64,000 bases of DNA from Prevotellaceae bacterium MN60 (GTDB taxonomy: Bacteria > Bacteroidota > Bacteroidia > Bacteroidales > Bacteroidaceae): positions 62,001 through 126,000 of the forward strand of contig FZQZ01000002.1 of NCBI GenBank assembly GCA_900199555.1. Reading direction: 5' to 3'. Made by a program: the position numbers and the translations under genes. The notes beneath the pieces were generated by a model that saw only the letters and a program-made list of their open reading frames with translations, did not search any database and was not told where the DNA came from. Positions 26,803 through 36,500 of this stretch are shown in pieces. The first letter of the stretch is position 1, and each line of letters starts with the position of its first letter.

Positions 26803-27183
26803 TTACTTGTTGCCAGCCATTTTTGATTCCACGCTCAAAGTAGCATGAGGAACTGCACGCAGGCGCTCCTTTGGAATCAGCTTACCTGTGATACGGTCGA
26901 TACCGTAGGTCTTGTTTTCAATACGTGTGAGCGCAGCTTTCAGTCCCTGAATGAACTTCTGCTGACGTGCTGCAAGCGAAATCAGTTCTTCTTTCGACTG
27001 AGTAGCACTACCCTCTTCCAATGCTTTGTACGTAGGAGATGTATCATCAACATCATTGGAGTCTTGGTTCATCAGCACACGCATCATCTGGTCGTAGTCA
27101 CGCTTGGCCAGTGATAACTTTTCATTAATTATCTCACGGAACTCTTCCAATTCTTCGTCCGTGTAACGAGTCTTTTCTGCCAT
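26803..27183 (-). CDS. DksA/TraR-like protein lacking zinc-finger cysteines
   Basis: 126 residues. Coiled-coil N-terminus (LEEFREIINEKLSLAKRDYD), a DDTSPTYKALEEGS tip region and the C-terminal globular part YGIDRITGKLIPKERLRAVP. DksA-family proteins bind the RNA-polymerase secondary channel. The zinc-ribbon positions here hold Asp and other non-cysteine residues, and no cysteine occurs in the whole protein, so it cannot bind zinc in the classical way. It follows ileS by 5 bases, a typical Bacteroidales arrangement. Confidence 0.85.
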   Translation of the reverse strand: MAEKTRYTDEELEEFREIINEKLSLAKRDYDQMMRVLMNQDSNDVDDTSPTYKALEEGSATQSKEELISLAARQQKFIQGLKAALTRIENKTYGIDRITGKLIPKERLRAVPHATLSVESKMAGNK

Positions 27184-27188
27184 AATCT

Positions 27189-30100
27189 CTAGGATTTAGT
27201 TATTTTAATATTGATTTTAAATTCGTCAAAGTCAACCTCTTGACCGTCATTTGCAGCGATGACGATAGAGTCAGCTAGTACTTGTGTCTTGATATATTCG
27301 CCGAAGCCATTAACGGCTGTTTCTACCTCGGCATGAGGAGCAAGCGTGATCTGAATACGGTCAGTAATCTCCAAACCGCTCTCCTTACGGATATTCTGAA
27401 TGCGGTTAATCAGCTCACGAGCCATACCCTCGTTCTTTAGTTCTTCTGTCAGTTCTACCTCAAGGGCAACGGTCAGGTTACCTTCGTTAGCCACCAACCA
27501 GCCAGGGATATCCTCTGAGATAATCTCTACGTCAACGGCTTCTACAGTAATATCCTGTCCTTCTACGCTGATAGCGATAGTACCCTGCTTCTCGAGTTCG
27601 GCAATCTGCTCCTGAGAGAGTCCGTCCATAGCGGCAGCAACACTCTTCATCAGCTTACCAAACTTCTTACCCATGGTGCGGAAGTTACACTTCACTTTCT
27701 TCACAAGCACGCCAGCACCCTCTACGAAACGAAGTTCCTTCACGTTCACCTCGTTCATAATCAGGTCTTTCACAGCCTCGATGTGCTTCTTCTGAGTTTC
27801 GTCAACAGCAGGAATCATGATAGCCTGCAGTGGCTGACGCACCTTGATATTTACCTTGCGACGCAGAGCAAGCACCATAGAAGTAATCTTCTGTGCCATC
27901 TGCATACGTACCTCCAAGTCCTTATCAATCTGGGCCTCGTCAGCTACAGGGAACTTGTCGAGATGTACAGAATCAAGCTCACCGCCCAAGTCCTTATACA
28001 ACTGATCGGCATAGAATGGAGCGAAAGGTGCCAAGAGCTTAGATACTGTCAGCAGACAGGTATAGAGTGTCTGGTAGGCTGATAACTTATCCTCGCTCAT
28101 CTCCTTACCCCAGAAACGCTTACGATTCAGACGAACGAACCAGTTAGAGAGGTCATCATTTACGAAGGCATCAATCAGTCGACCAGCGCGTGTTGGGTCA
28201 AAGTTCTCCAATTCTGCCTCTACACCCTTGATGAGGGTATTCAGGCAAGAGAGAATCCAGCGGTCAATCTCAGGACGCTTCTCGAAGGCTACCTGTGCAG
28301 TCTTTGGATCGAAACCATCTACATTAGCATATAGCGCAAAGAAGCTATATGTATTATATAAGGTACCGAAGAACTTACGACGTACCTCATCCACACCCTC
28401 TGGGTCAAACTTCAGATTGTCCCAAGGCTCAGAGTTGGTCATCATATAGAGACGTACGGCATCAGAGCCATACTTATCTATCATCTCAAATGGGTTCACC
28501 ACGTTACCCACGTGCTTAGACATCTTGTTGCCCTTGGCATCGAGCACGAGACCAGAAGAAATAACATTCTTAAAGGCTACTGAGTCGAAAATCATCGTAG
28601 CGATAGCATGCAAGGTGAAGAACCAACCACGTGTCTGGTCAACACCCTCGTTGATGAAGTCAGCAGGGAATGCCTTGTTGTTATCGATAGCCTCACGATT
28701 CTCAAATGGATAGTGAATCTGTGCGTATGGCATAGAACCAGAGTCAAACCACACGTCAATCAGGTCGCTCTCGCGCTTCATAGGCTTACCAGAAGCTGAG
28801 CACAAAACGATATAGTCAACATACGGACGGTGGAGGTCAATCTTGTCATAGTTCTCCTTAGACATATCGCCAGGCACAAATCCGTTATCCTTCAGAGGAT
28901 TACTCTTCATGAAGCCTGCCTTGACACTCTTCTCAATCTCGTTGTAGAGTTCTTCAACACTACCAATGCAAATCTCCTCGCCCTCTTCACTACGCCAGAT
29001 AGGCAATGGAGTACCCCAGAAGCGTGAACGACTCAGGTTCCAGTCGTTCAGGTTGTCGAGCCAGTTACCAAAACGACCAGTACCAGTAGATTCAGGCTGC
29101 CAGTTGATAGTCTTGTTCAGCTCTGACATACGCTCCTTGCAAGCAGAAGACTTGATAAACCATGAATCCAGAGGATAGTAGAGCACAGGCTTATCTGTAC
29201 GCCAACAGTGAGGATAGTTGTGAGTATGCTTCTCAATCTTGAAAGCCTTGTTCTGTGCTTTCAGATCCATACAGATAGAGATATCGAGTGTCTCATCCTT
29301 ATCGGTAAGCGTGTCGTCGTATGCATTCTTTACATAGCGACCAGCAAACTTATTCCACTCGTCCTTATTAACATTGTTCTTTACGAATTCGTCGTCGAGG
29401 TCTTCGAGAACGAAGTACTTTCCCTGCAGGTCTACTACAGGACGCTCGTTACCCTTCTTGTCAATCAACACGATGGGCACAATACCGGCTTTCTTAGCTA
29501 CGAAAGCATCGTCGGCACCAAAGTTAGGAGCGATATGTACAATACCAGTACCATCCTCTGTAGTTACATAGTCACCAGAGATAACCTCAAAGGCTTTACC
29601 CATAGGCTTGATAGCAGGCATCAACTGCTCATACTCCATACCTACGAGGTCTGTACCCTTGTAACGAGCAACCACACGATAAGGAATCATCTTTTCGCCC
29701 TTCTTGTATTCAGGCAGTTCACCACCATCGGTGATAGCACCCTCAGCAGGAAGATAAGCATTCAGACGAGCCTCTGCCATCACAATTGTGATTTTCTCTG
29801 CAGTATAAGGATTGTAGGTCTGTACGGCTACATAGTCAATCTTCGGACCTACACAGAGTGCAGAGTTAGCAGCCAGTGTCCAAGGTGTAGTGGTCCAAGC
29901 GAGGAAGTATGGTGTACCCCACTCTGTCATCTCAGGTTTAGGATTCTTCATCTTAAACTGAGCAGTACAAGTGGTATCCTTCACGTCGCGATAGCAACCA
30001 GGCTGGTTCAACTCGTGAGAGCTCAGTCCAGTACCAGCTGCAGGAGAATATGGCTGAATGGTGTAACCCTTATACAGCAGATTCTTCTGATAGAACTGCT

Positions 30101-30611
30101 TCAGCAACCACCACAGTGTTTCAATATATTTATTATCGTAGGTGATGTAAGGGTTATCAAGATCAACAAAGTAACCCATCTTCTCAGTCAGCTCACGCCA
30201 CTCCTGGGTATACATCATCACATTCTGACGACATTTCTTGTTATAGTCTTCGGTAGAGATATACTTCTCAGACTCCTTATTGTCGATATCTGCCTTGGTA
30301 ATGCCAAGTTCTTTCTCAACACCAAGCTCAACGGGCAGTCCGTGAGTATCCCAACCAGCTTTGCGGTGCACCTGATAGCCACGCATAGTCTTATAACGGT
30401 TGAAAGTATCCTTAATGCTGCGCGCCAGCACATGGTGAATACCGGGGTGTCCGTTTGCAGAGGGAGGTCCCTCAAAGAATACAAATTGTGGGCAACCTTC
30501 ACGCTCTTTCACAGAGCGCCAGAAGATATCCTGCTCCTTCCACATCTGCAGTACATCATTATTTGTCTGCGTCAAGTTCAAGCCGTTGTGTTCGGCAAAT
30601 CTCTTACTCAT
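27189..30611 (-). CDS. ileS: Isoleucyl-tRNA synthetase
   Basis: About 1140 residues, the long (type 2, eukaryote-like) bacterial form. The HIGH motif appears as HPGIHH in PSANGHPGIHHVLARSIKD, and the KMSKS motif as KMSKH in DAKGNKMSKHVGNV. An editing domain (CP1) and C-terminal anticodon-binding region are present. I start at the ATG at 30611 (MSKRFAEHNGLNLTQ), where family similarity begins, rather than 17 codons upstream. The promoter box lies about 49 bases before this start. Confidence 0.97.
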   Translation of the reverse strand: MSKRFAEHNGLNLTQTNNDVLQMWKEQDIFWRSVKEREGCPQFVFFEGPPSANGHPGIHHVLARSIKDTFNRYKTMRGYQVHRKAGWDTHGLPVELGVEKELGITKADIDNKESEKYISTEDYNKKCRQNVMMYTQEWRELTEKMGYFVDLDNPYITYDNKYIETLWWLLKQFYQKNLLYKGYTIQPYSPAAGTGLSSHELNQPGCYRDVKDTTCTAQFKMKNPKPEMTEWGTPYFLAWTTTPWTLAANSALCVGPKIDYVAVQTYNPYTAEKITIVMAEARLNAYLPAEGAITDGGELPEYKKGEKMIPYRVVARYKGTDLVGMEYEQLMPAIKPMGKAFEVISGDYVTTEDGTGIVHIAPNFGADDAFVAKKAGIVPIVLIDKKGNERPVVDLQGKYFVLEDLDDEFVKNNVNKDEWNKFAGRYVKNAYDDTLTDKDETLDISICMDLKAQNKAFKIEKHTHNYPHCWRTDKPVLYYPLDSWFIKSSACKERMSELNKTINWQPESTGTGRFGNWLDNLNDWNLSRSRFWGTPLPIWRSEEGEEICIGSVEELYNEIEKSVKAGFMKSNPLKDNGFVPGDMSKENYDKIDLHRPYVDYIVLCSASGKPMKRESDLIDVWFDSGSMPYAQIHYPFENREAIDNNKAFPADFINEGVDQTRGWFFTLHAIATMIFDSVAFKNVISSGLVLDAKGNKMSKHVGNVVNPFEMIDKYGSDAVRLYMMTNSEPWDNLKFDPEGVDEVRRKFFGTLYNTYSFFALYANVDGFDPKTAQVAFEKRPEIDRWILSCLNTLIKGVEAELENFDPTRAGRLIDAFVNDDLSNWFVRLNRKRFWGKEMSEDKLSAYQTLYTCLLTVSKLLAPFAPFYADQLYKDLGGELDSVHLDKFPVADEAQIDKDLEVRMQMAQKITSMVLALRRKVNIKVRQPLQAIMIPAVDETQKKHIEAVKDLIMNEVNVKELRFVEGAGVLVKKVKCNFRTMGKKFGKLMKSVAAAMDGLSQEQIAELEKQGTIAISVEGQDITVEAVDVEIISEDIPGWLVANEGNLTVALEVELTEELKNEGMARELINRIQNIRKESGLEITDRIQITLAPHAEVETAVNGFGEYIKTQVLADSIVIAANDGQEVDFDEFKINIKITKS

Positions 30612-30659
30612 GAGTTTAAATTTATTTCTTGTTGTATACTTCTTAATTTTATTGACGTG

Positions 30660-30667
30660 CAAAGGTA
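30660..30667 (-). promoter_or_regulatory. -7 box of the ileS operon
   Basis: TACCTTTG on the minus strand about 49 bases before the chosen ileS ATG; drives ileS, the DksA-like gene, lspA and the DUF4296 gene. Confidence 0.65.
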
Positions 30668-30721
30668 ACCATTTTTTTTCTAACCACCAAATTTTTACTT
30701 ACCATTTCCCGTAGTTTTTAA

Positions 30722-30809
30722 AATTGGAGCAAAGTGCACCATTAGTTACGACAAAGGGCATCGTTGATTACGGTAAAGGTTATCGTTGATTACGACTCGC
30801 TATTTACCA
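30722..30809. repeat. Degenerate 22-bp tandem array overlapping the tilS stop
   Basis: Four contiguous 22-base units. The two middle ones are AGTTACGACAAAGGGCATCG(TT) and GATTACGGTAAAGGTTATCG(TT); the outer ones are more diverged. The array runs across the tilS stop codon (30790-30792), so part of unit 4 is coding. Related 21- and 22-base arrays occur near 55.8 and 56.2 kb. Confidence 0.6.
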
Positions 30810-32085
30810 ATCGTAACTCCACAACATCAACCGTAGAAGCAGAAACAGCCACGCGAGCATCCACACGAATACCAACAAGCCAGAGAACATTTCCTTGAGC
30901 ATCAACAACAACCAACTGACGACGTTTCTCGAAAACATTCATCTTCAAATCGGTCATCATATCACTCAAAAGCTTACGTCCCTTCATACCATAAGGCTGC
31001 ATCCAATCACCTTCCTCCACTCTTCTAACAACTAAAGGAAAGCCCACTTTCGCAGCATCAAGCGTAGCAATATGAGATATTTTAGATACATATACGGCGC
31101 TTTTTCGCACCTTCAACTGACAGTTTTCATTCAAACGATAACACCCATCTTCAGGAATACGCATTATTTTCATCGGTTTCAACGACTCTTCCACCACAAT
31201 TCTATCGCGGTCTTTCAACGCTTCATACCCTGTAGAGGAGGTTATAATTTTACCCGTTTCAGCCTTTAAAAGTTGAGTTACTTGACTTCCGTTGAAACCG
31301 TATTTTTTAAGCCATTCAAAAACAAAATATTCACTTGAACCATATTGCAATAATTCGCTCAGTTCTAAGATGTTGCTTTTATTTACATTATCTAATATAC
31401 CTGTCAATACATTCTGAGCTTCCATCAGATTTTCGCAGGTACGCTGAATATTATCAGCAACAGCAGGATTCAGTTTTTGAAGTAGAGGGAGTACTTGCAA
31501 ACGAACAATATTTCGCTGTACATCTGCCTCCAAATTCGTACTATCCGTAACATAACCTTGCTCCTTCTCGTTCAGAAAAGCTTCAATCTCCGCACGAGAA
31601 ACACACAAAAGAGGACGCAAGACAGCCCCGTTCTTAGGTTGAATACCGCATAACCCACGCAATCCCGTACCTCGAACCAAGTTCAAAAGCACCGTTTCTA
31701 CGGAGTCATCCCGATGATGAGCCACACAGATTCCTGCAGCCCCCATATCTTTTCTTAACTGTTCAAACCATTGATATCGCAATTCGCGAGCTGCCATCTC
31801 TATACTCACCTTATGCAAATCAGCATAAGTCTGCGTATCGAAATGCACGCGATGCAACTCAACCCCCAAGTGTTCACAAAGCTCAACACAGAAAGCCTCA
31901 TCCCTATCCGACTCATCACCACGCAGATGAAAATTACAATGCGCAGCATGAACCCGATAACCATGTTCGTGAAGTAATAAAAGTAAGGCTACGCTATCCG
32001 CACCGCCACTCAAAGCAACGATATATAATTCGTTACTATCAAGCAGATTATGCTTCTTAACGTATGCGCTAACTTTACTCCACAT
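30790..32085 (-). CDS. tilS: tRNA(Ile)-lysidine synthetase
   Basis: 431 residues. The PP-loop ATPase motif ALSGGADSVALLLLL at residues 24-38, CNFHLRGDESDRDEAF and GICVAHHRDDSVETVLLNL are the catalytic blocks; the C-terminal domain has MQPYGMKGRKLLSDMMTDLK. It converts C34 of tRNA-Ile2 to lysidine so that the tRNA reads AUA. Its start overlaps the end of rlmI by 11 bases. Confidence 0.95.
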   Translation of the reverse strand: MWSKVSAYVKKHNLLDSNELYIVALSGGADSVALLLLLHEHGYRVHAAHCNFHLRGDESDRDEAFCVELCEHLGVELHRVHFDTQTYADLHKVSIEMAARELRYQWFEQLRKDMGAAGICVAHHRDDSVETVLLNLVRGTGLRGLCGIQPKNGAVLRPLLCVSRAEIEAFLNEKEQGYVTDSTNLEADVQRNIVRLQVLPLLQKLNPAVADNIQRTCENLMEAQNVLTGILDNVNKSNILELSELLQYGSSEYFVFEWLKKYGFNGSQVTQLLKAETGKIITSSTGYEALKDRDRIVVEESLKPMKIMRIPEDGCYRLNENCQLKVRKSAVYVSKISHIATLDAAKVGFPLVVRRVEEGDWMQPYGMKGRKLLSDMMTDLKMNVFEKRRQLVVVDAQGNVLWLVGIRVDARVAVSASTVDVVELRLVNSES

Positions 32086-33256
32086 AGAGCACTAATCCCT
32101 TCAGATATTCACCTTCGGGATGATAGATATTGATGGGATGATCGGCAGGCTGATGCAACTGATGAAGGATGCGAACCTTACGCTTAGCCAAGGCTGCTGC
32201 CGTAAATACCGCATTACGGAAGTGGTCTTTCGTTACCACCTGCGAACAAGAGAATGTAAACAGAATACCACCCTTCTCAATCTTCTCAAATGCTTTCTGG
32301 TTGAGACGAGTATATCCTTTCAAGGCATTGTGCAAGGCACCACGATGCTTAGCAAAAGCGGGAGGGTCAAGAATGATGAGATTATAGTTCGAGCCAGCTC
32401 TTTCTAAGAACTTAAAGGCATCCTCACAATAAGCCTCATGGCGTGCATCACCAGGGAAGTTTAGTTCTACATTGGCCTTTGTCAGTTCGATAGCCTTAGC
32501 ACTACTATCTACACTATGCACCAATTCTGCATTTCCACGCATGGCATAGAAAGAGAATCCACCAGTATAGCAGAACATATTCAGCACACGCTTACCCTTA
32601 GCATAATGCTCTAGCAGAGAACGATTCTCGCGCTGATCAACGAAGAATCCCGTTTTCTGACCTCTCAGCCAGTCTACGCGGAACTTCAAACCATTCTCTG
32701 TGGCAATATTATCATCCGAGCCACCTAGCAAGAATCCGTTCATATCATCTGCCGTCATAAAAGGCAACGTAGTCTCACTCTTATAATAGATATGTTTTAC
32801 GCGACCACCCATCACCTCGTTCAATGCATGAGCAATCTCTTTACGGCACAGATGCATACCAATAGAGTGCGCTTGCATTACAGCAGTCTCGCCATAGACA
32901 TCAATAATCAATCCTGGCAACAAATCGCCCTCGCCATGTACCAAGCGATAGGTATTATTATCAGCATTGTCGGCAATCCCGATAGCCAAACGCATCTGAA
33001 GAGCAGACGACAGTCTAGACTTCCAGAATTCATCATCAATAGCAACATCAGAGAAGGTAAGTACACGTACGGCAATAGAGCCCTGCTGGTAATGACCTAC
33101 AGCGATGAAATCGCCCTTTTCAGTTACCACACGCACCAATTCACCCTCCTCAATGCCATCATCTGCACGAAGAATAGCACCAGAGAATACCCATGGATGA
33201 AATCTTTTAAGACTCTCTTCTTTACCTCTCTTGAGTTGTATCTGTTTGTACATCAT
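32075..33256 (-). CDS. rlmI: RlmI-like 23S rRNA m5C methyltransferase
   Basis: 393 residues: N-terminal PUA domain (KRFHPWVFSGAI, then VRVVTEKGDFIAVGHY), an EEHEE-like linker and a Rossmann methylase with VLNMFCYTGGFSFYAMRG (SAM loop), LIILDPPAFAKHR (catalytic DPP) and FTFSCSQVV (nucleophile Cys). It probably methylates C1962 of 23S rRNA. It overlaps the exonuclease gene by 35 bases and tilS by 11, so the three form a translationally coupled set. Confidence 0.88.
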   Translation of the reverse strand: MMYKQIQLKRGKEESLKRFHPWVFSGAILRADDGIEEGELVRVVTEKGDFIAVGHYQQGSIAVRVLTFSDVAIDDEFWKSRLSSALQMRLAIGIADNADNNTYRLVHGEGDLLPGLIIDVYGETAVMQAHSIGMHLCRKEIAHALNEVMGGRVKHIYYKSETTLPFMTADDMNGFLLGGSDDNIATENGLKFRVDWLRGQKTGFFVDQRENRSLLEHYAKGKRVLNMFCYTGGFSFYAMRGNAELVHSVDSSAKAIELTKANVELNFPGDARHEAYCEDAFKFLERAGSNYNLIILDPPAFAKHRGALHNALKGYTRLNQKAFEKIEKGGILFTFSCSQVVTKDHFRNAVFTAAALAKRKVRILHQLHQPADHPINIYHPEGEYLKGLVLYVE

Positions 33257-33872
33257 CTGTTATTTTAATCAATTCATAATCGCCCGTTTGCTTCAAGCGC
33301 AACAGTTCTTCATAAAGCATTACGCAAGCCCATGCATCGGTGGCGGCATATTGTTTTTGTTTATCTCTTAAGATGTCAGCCTCCCAGTTGGTAAGGCGTT
33401 CACGCTTAGATATCTTTTGTCCGAAGAAGTTAGCGTAGAGTTTCTGAAGACTCAAATCCTCCACTCCAATTTCGCGTACATGATGCTGCAAATCAATAAA
33501 GTTGCCTGGCTGAAAATCACCCAAAGCAGCTAGCATACGAAGGTCGTCATGCCACGAGAGACCAATCTTTGGTACTGTGGTATTCTCGAGAAGACGCTTG
33601 ATAGATGGCGACATACCCAACTGGTTCAAGCGGAACAAGAAACAGATATCGTGCGTAGCCACCTGCAAGAGTGCCACCTTGTTGACATGTCCTTTTCTAA
33701 ACGAAGGACGCGTCTCTGTATCCACGCCAAGCAGAGGCTGTGAGAGCAGGTAGTCAACAGCTTTCTGAGCCTCCGACTCAGTAATCACCACAACCATTCG
33801 TCCCTCAAAAAGTACTCTTGGCAGTTCTCCAATCTTCGTCTTATCGTATTTGCTATATATTGTTTTCATCAT
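33222..33872 (-). CDS. RNase D-like 3'-5' exonuclease (DEDDy)
   Basis: 216 residues, a lone DnaQ-like/RNase D exonuclease domain. Metal ligands: VDTET (Exo I, about residue 50), a central Exo II block with LSWHDDLRML, and YAATDAWA (Exo III, Tyr three residues before the Asp, hence DEDDy). No HRDC domain, so it is shorter than true RNase D. It is the first gene of a coupled trio with rlmI and tilS, which suggests a role in RNA maturation. The promoter box lies 8 bases before the ATG. Confidence 0.88.
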   Translation of the reverse strand: MMKTIYSKYDKTKIGELPRVLFEGRMVVVITESEAQKAVDYLLSQPLLGVDTETRPSFRKGHVNKVALLQVATHDICFLFRLNQLGMSPSIKRLLENTTVPKIGLSWHDDLRMLAALGDFQPGNFIDLQHHVREIGVEDLSLQKLYANFFGQKISKRERLTNWEADILRDKQKQYAATDAWACVMLYEELLRLKQTGDYELIKITDDVQTDTTQER

Positions 33873-33880
33873 TCGGGGTG

Positions 33881-33888
33881 CAAAGTTA
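33881..33888 (-). promoter_or_regulatory. -7 box of the exonuclease-rlmI-tilS operon
   Basis: TAACTTTG on the minus strand, 8 bases before the ATG at 33872. The bases just upstream (TCTCACTTATTCG on the minus strand) resemble the promoter-bearing repeat found at 42.6 and 50.4 kb. Confidence 0.65.
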
Positions 33889-33972
33889 CGAATAAGTGAG
33901 AGAAAAACAAAACAAAACTACAAAAATAGCAAAAAATCCACCTTTTTATAATGAAATATGATATTTTCTTCG

Positions 33973-33980
33973 TAATTTTG
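33973..33980 (+). promoter_or_regulatory. -7 box of the ftsK operon
   Basis: TAATTTTG followed by the ATG at 34005. It lies inside the longer open frame that begins at 33951, so the ftsK start must be downstream of it. Confidence 0.6.
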
Positions 33981-34004
33981 CATTTCGGAACAATAATACA
34001 AGAT

Positions 34005-36455
34005 ATGGCAAAGAGAAAAACGACTAAAGCTTCAGAAAAGACCGCATCATCATTCAAAGAAGCAATCGGCATAAACAAGATATTCTACAACGAGCGTATC
34101 AATTTCATGATAGGCTTCTGCTTATTACTAGTTGCAGGCTATTTGATATGGGCTTTCGCTTCATTTTTCATTACGGGAGCAGCAGACCAGAGTCTGATAG
34201 AATCGCCTCGTGACGGAGAAATCATGAACCAAGCTCATGAGTTTCAGAATTCTTGTGGTTCGTTGGGAGCCTATGCCTCTTGGTTCTTTATCAAGCGTTG
34301 CTTTGGTTTTGCAGCATTCTTAATTCCCATCTTTATGCTGATGGTGGCTGTTACCTTGATGCGCGCCTACCAAGTACGCCTGCTTAAATGGTTTATGGCA
34401 CTGACGCTCGTTATGGTATGGGCCTCTGTTACGATGGCTAAATTCCTAGAACCATTCTTCGAGAATGCCTGCTACAACCCTGGTGGCGACCACGGACTGG
34501 CTATTTGTCAACAGATTGAAGGCCTATTGGGTGTGCCAGGTTTGACAGCCTTATTGGGTCTTATTGCTATTGCCTTCTTGGTATATCTCAGCATGGAGAC
34601 GGTTATCATCCTGCGCAAGGTTATCAACCCCCTACACTATCTGAAGAAAATTCCTATGGAAATCAATATCGGTCGTGGTGACAGCGAAGATACTAAGGAT
34701 GGCATTGACACGTTAGACGATCCAACCGTCTTCGACGACCCACAGACAGAAGTGGTAGAGTTTAACAATATTGAGGAAGAGGGAGAGCCTTCTATCATCC
34801 CTTCTACTCCCATGGAACCCGTAGTGTCTACAACGGAAGAACCTACAAATAGCAACATCGAAATCGAGGTAGTTACTGGTAAAGAAGAGGAGTCGGCCCA
34901 CGGCAAGACACTCAACGACAACTATGGTGACATCTCAACTCCTTATGACCCTAAGCGCGACTTGGAGAATTATCGCTATCCTACCCTCGACTTGCTGCAG
35001 AAGTACGAGTCTGATGGTAAGCCATACGTAGATATGGTAGAGCAGAATACCAACAAGAACCGCATTGTAGATGTATTGCGTAACTTCGGTGTAGAGATTT
35101 CAAGTATCAAGGCTACCGTTGGTCCTACCATCACGCTCTACGAGATTACTCCTGCTCCTGGCGTGCGTATCTCTCGTATCCGCAACTTGGAAGACGATAT
35201 CGCATTGTCTCTGTCAGCGCTGGGTATTCGTATTATCGCTCCTATCCCAGGTAAGGGTACTATTGGTATTGAGGTACCCAATGCAAAACCTGCCACCGTA
35301 TCAATGGAGTCTATTCTTAATTCCAAGAAGTTCCAGGAGTCAACGATGGAGTTACCCTGTGCCGTAGGTAAGACTATTACCAACGAGGTATTCATGTTCG
35401 ACTTAGCCAAGGCTCCTCACCTGCTTGTAGCTGGTGCTACTGGTCAGGGTAAGTCTGTTGGTCTGAACGCTATCATTACCTCGTTACTTTATAAGAAGCA
35501 TCCCGCAGAACTGAAGATTGTGCTTGTTGACCCGAAGAAGGTTGAGTTTAGCGTATATAGCAGCATCGAGAAACACTTCTTGGCAAAGGTTCCCGATGAC
35601 GAGGCTGAACCCATCATCACCGATGTAACGAAGGTGGTACGCACCCTTAACTCACTCTGTAAGGAGATGGATACACGTTACGACCTGCTGAAACAAGCTC
35701 AGGCTCGTAACATCAAGGAATACAATAAGAAGTTCATTGAGCGTCATCTGAATCCAGACCACGGTCATCGCTTCATGCCATATATCGTGGTTGTGATTGA
35801 TGAGTTTGGTGATTTGATTATGACTGCCGGTAAGGAGGTTGAGTTGCCTATTGCCCGTATTGCCCAGCTGGCTCGTGCCGTAGGTATCCACATGATTATC
35901 GCAACCCAGCGTCCTACCACTAATATTATTACAGGTACTATCAAGGCTAACTTCCCAAGTCGTATAGCCTTCCGTGTGGGTGCAATGATTGACTCACGTA
36001 CCATCCTCGACCGTCCAGGCGCTCAGCAGTTGGTAGGTCGTGGTGATATGCTCTACCTGAATGGTGGCGAACCCATCCGTGTACAGTGTGCCTTCGTAGA
36101 TACTCCAGAGGTTGAACGCATCAATCAGTTCATTGCTCAACAGCAGGGTTATATCTCTGCCTTCGAGTTGCCAGAGCCAGATATGGATGAGGGCGATGCT
36201 GGCGAGAGCCGTGATGTTGACATGCAGCATCTTGATCCTATGTTTGAGGATGCCGCTCGCCTGATTGTCCGCGAGCAAAGCGGTTCTACGAGTCTTATCC
36301 AGCGAAAGTTTGCTATCGGCTACAATCGTGCCGGTCGCTTGATGGATCAGTTGGAGAAGGCTGGTATCGTAGGTGCTGCTCATGGCAGCAAGCCACGCGA
36401 AGTATTACTGATGGACGAAAACAGTCTCGAAAACTTATTATCACAATGGAAATAA
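34005..36455 (+). CDS. ftsK: DNA translocase FtsK
   Basis: About 816 residues. Four N-terminal membrane segments (about 25-210), an acidic/Pro-Thr linker (about 235-310), then the motor: the alpha domain (VDVLRNFGVEISSIKATVGP), Walker A GATGQGKSVGLN, Walker B VVIDEFGDLI, IARLARAVGIHMIIATQRP, and a C-terminal gamma winged helix (SLIQRKFAIGYNRAGRLMDQ). It pumps chromosome termini through the septum and activates dimer resolution. The ATG at 34005 is chosen because the promoter box lies upstream of it. Confidence 0.96.
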   Translation: MAKRKTTKASEKTASSFKEAIGINKIFYNERINFMIGFCLLLVAGYLIWAFASFFITGAADQSLIESPRDGEIMNQAHEFQNSCGSLGAYASWFFIKRCFGFAAFLIPIFMLMVAVTLMRAYQVRLLKWFMALTLVMVWASVTMAKFLEPFFENACYNPGGDHGLAICQQIEGLLGVPGLTALLGLIAIAFLVYLSMETVIILRKVINPLHYLKKIPMEINIGRGDSEDTKDGIDTLDDPTVFDDPQTEVVEFNNIEEEGEPSIIPSTPMEPVVSTTEEPTNSNIEIEVVTGKEEESAHGKTLNDNYGDISTPYDPKRDLENYRYPTLDLLQKYESDGKPYVDMVEQNTNKNRIVDVLRNFGVEISSIKATVGPTITLYEITPAPGVRISRIRNLEDDIALSLSALGIRIIAPIPGKGTIGIEVPNAKPATVSMESILNSKKFQESTMELPCAVGKTITNEVFMFDLAKAPHLLVAGATGQGKSVGLNAIITSLLYKKHPAELKIVLVDPKKVEFSVYSSIEKHFLAKVPDDEAEPIITDVTKVVRTLNSLCKEMDTRYDLLKQAQARNIKEYNKKFIERHLNPDHGHRFMPYIVVVIDEFGDLIMTAGKEVELPIARIAQLARAVGIHMIIATQRPTTNIITGTIKANFPSRIAFRVGAMIDSRTILDRPGAQQLVGRGDMLYLNGGEPIRVQCAFVDTPEVERINQFIAQQQGYISAFELPEPDMDEGDAGESRDVDMQHLDPMFEDAARLIVREQSGSTSLIQRKFAIGYNRAGRLMDQLEKAGIVGAAHGSKPREVLLMDENSLENLLSQWK

Positions 36456-36500
36456 GTTTTAAAGGTAAAAAGATAAAATAGTAAACGGGTAAAATAGAAT

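Noticed and set aside
29208..30668. Long plus-strand open frame opposite ileS (486 codons)
   Set aside because: Antisense shadow of a strongly conserved gene; composition (Leu/Arg/Ser-rich) has no domain and no promoter.
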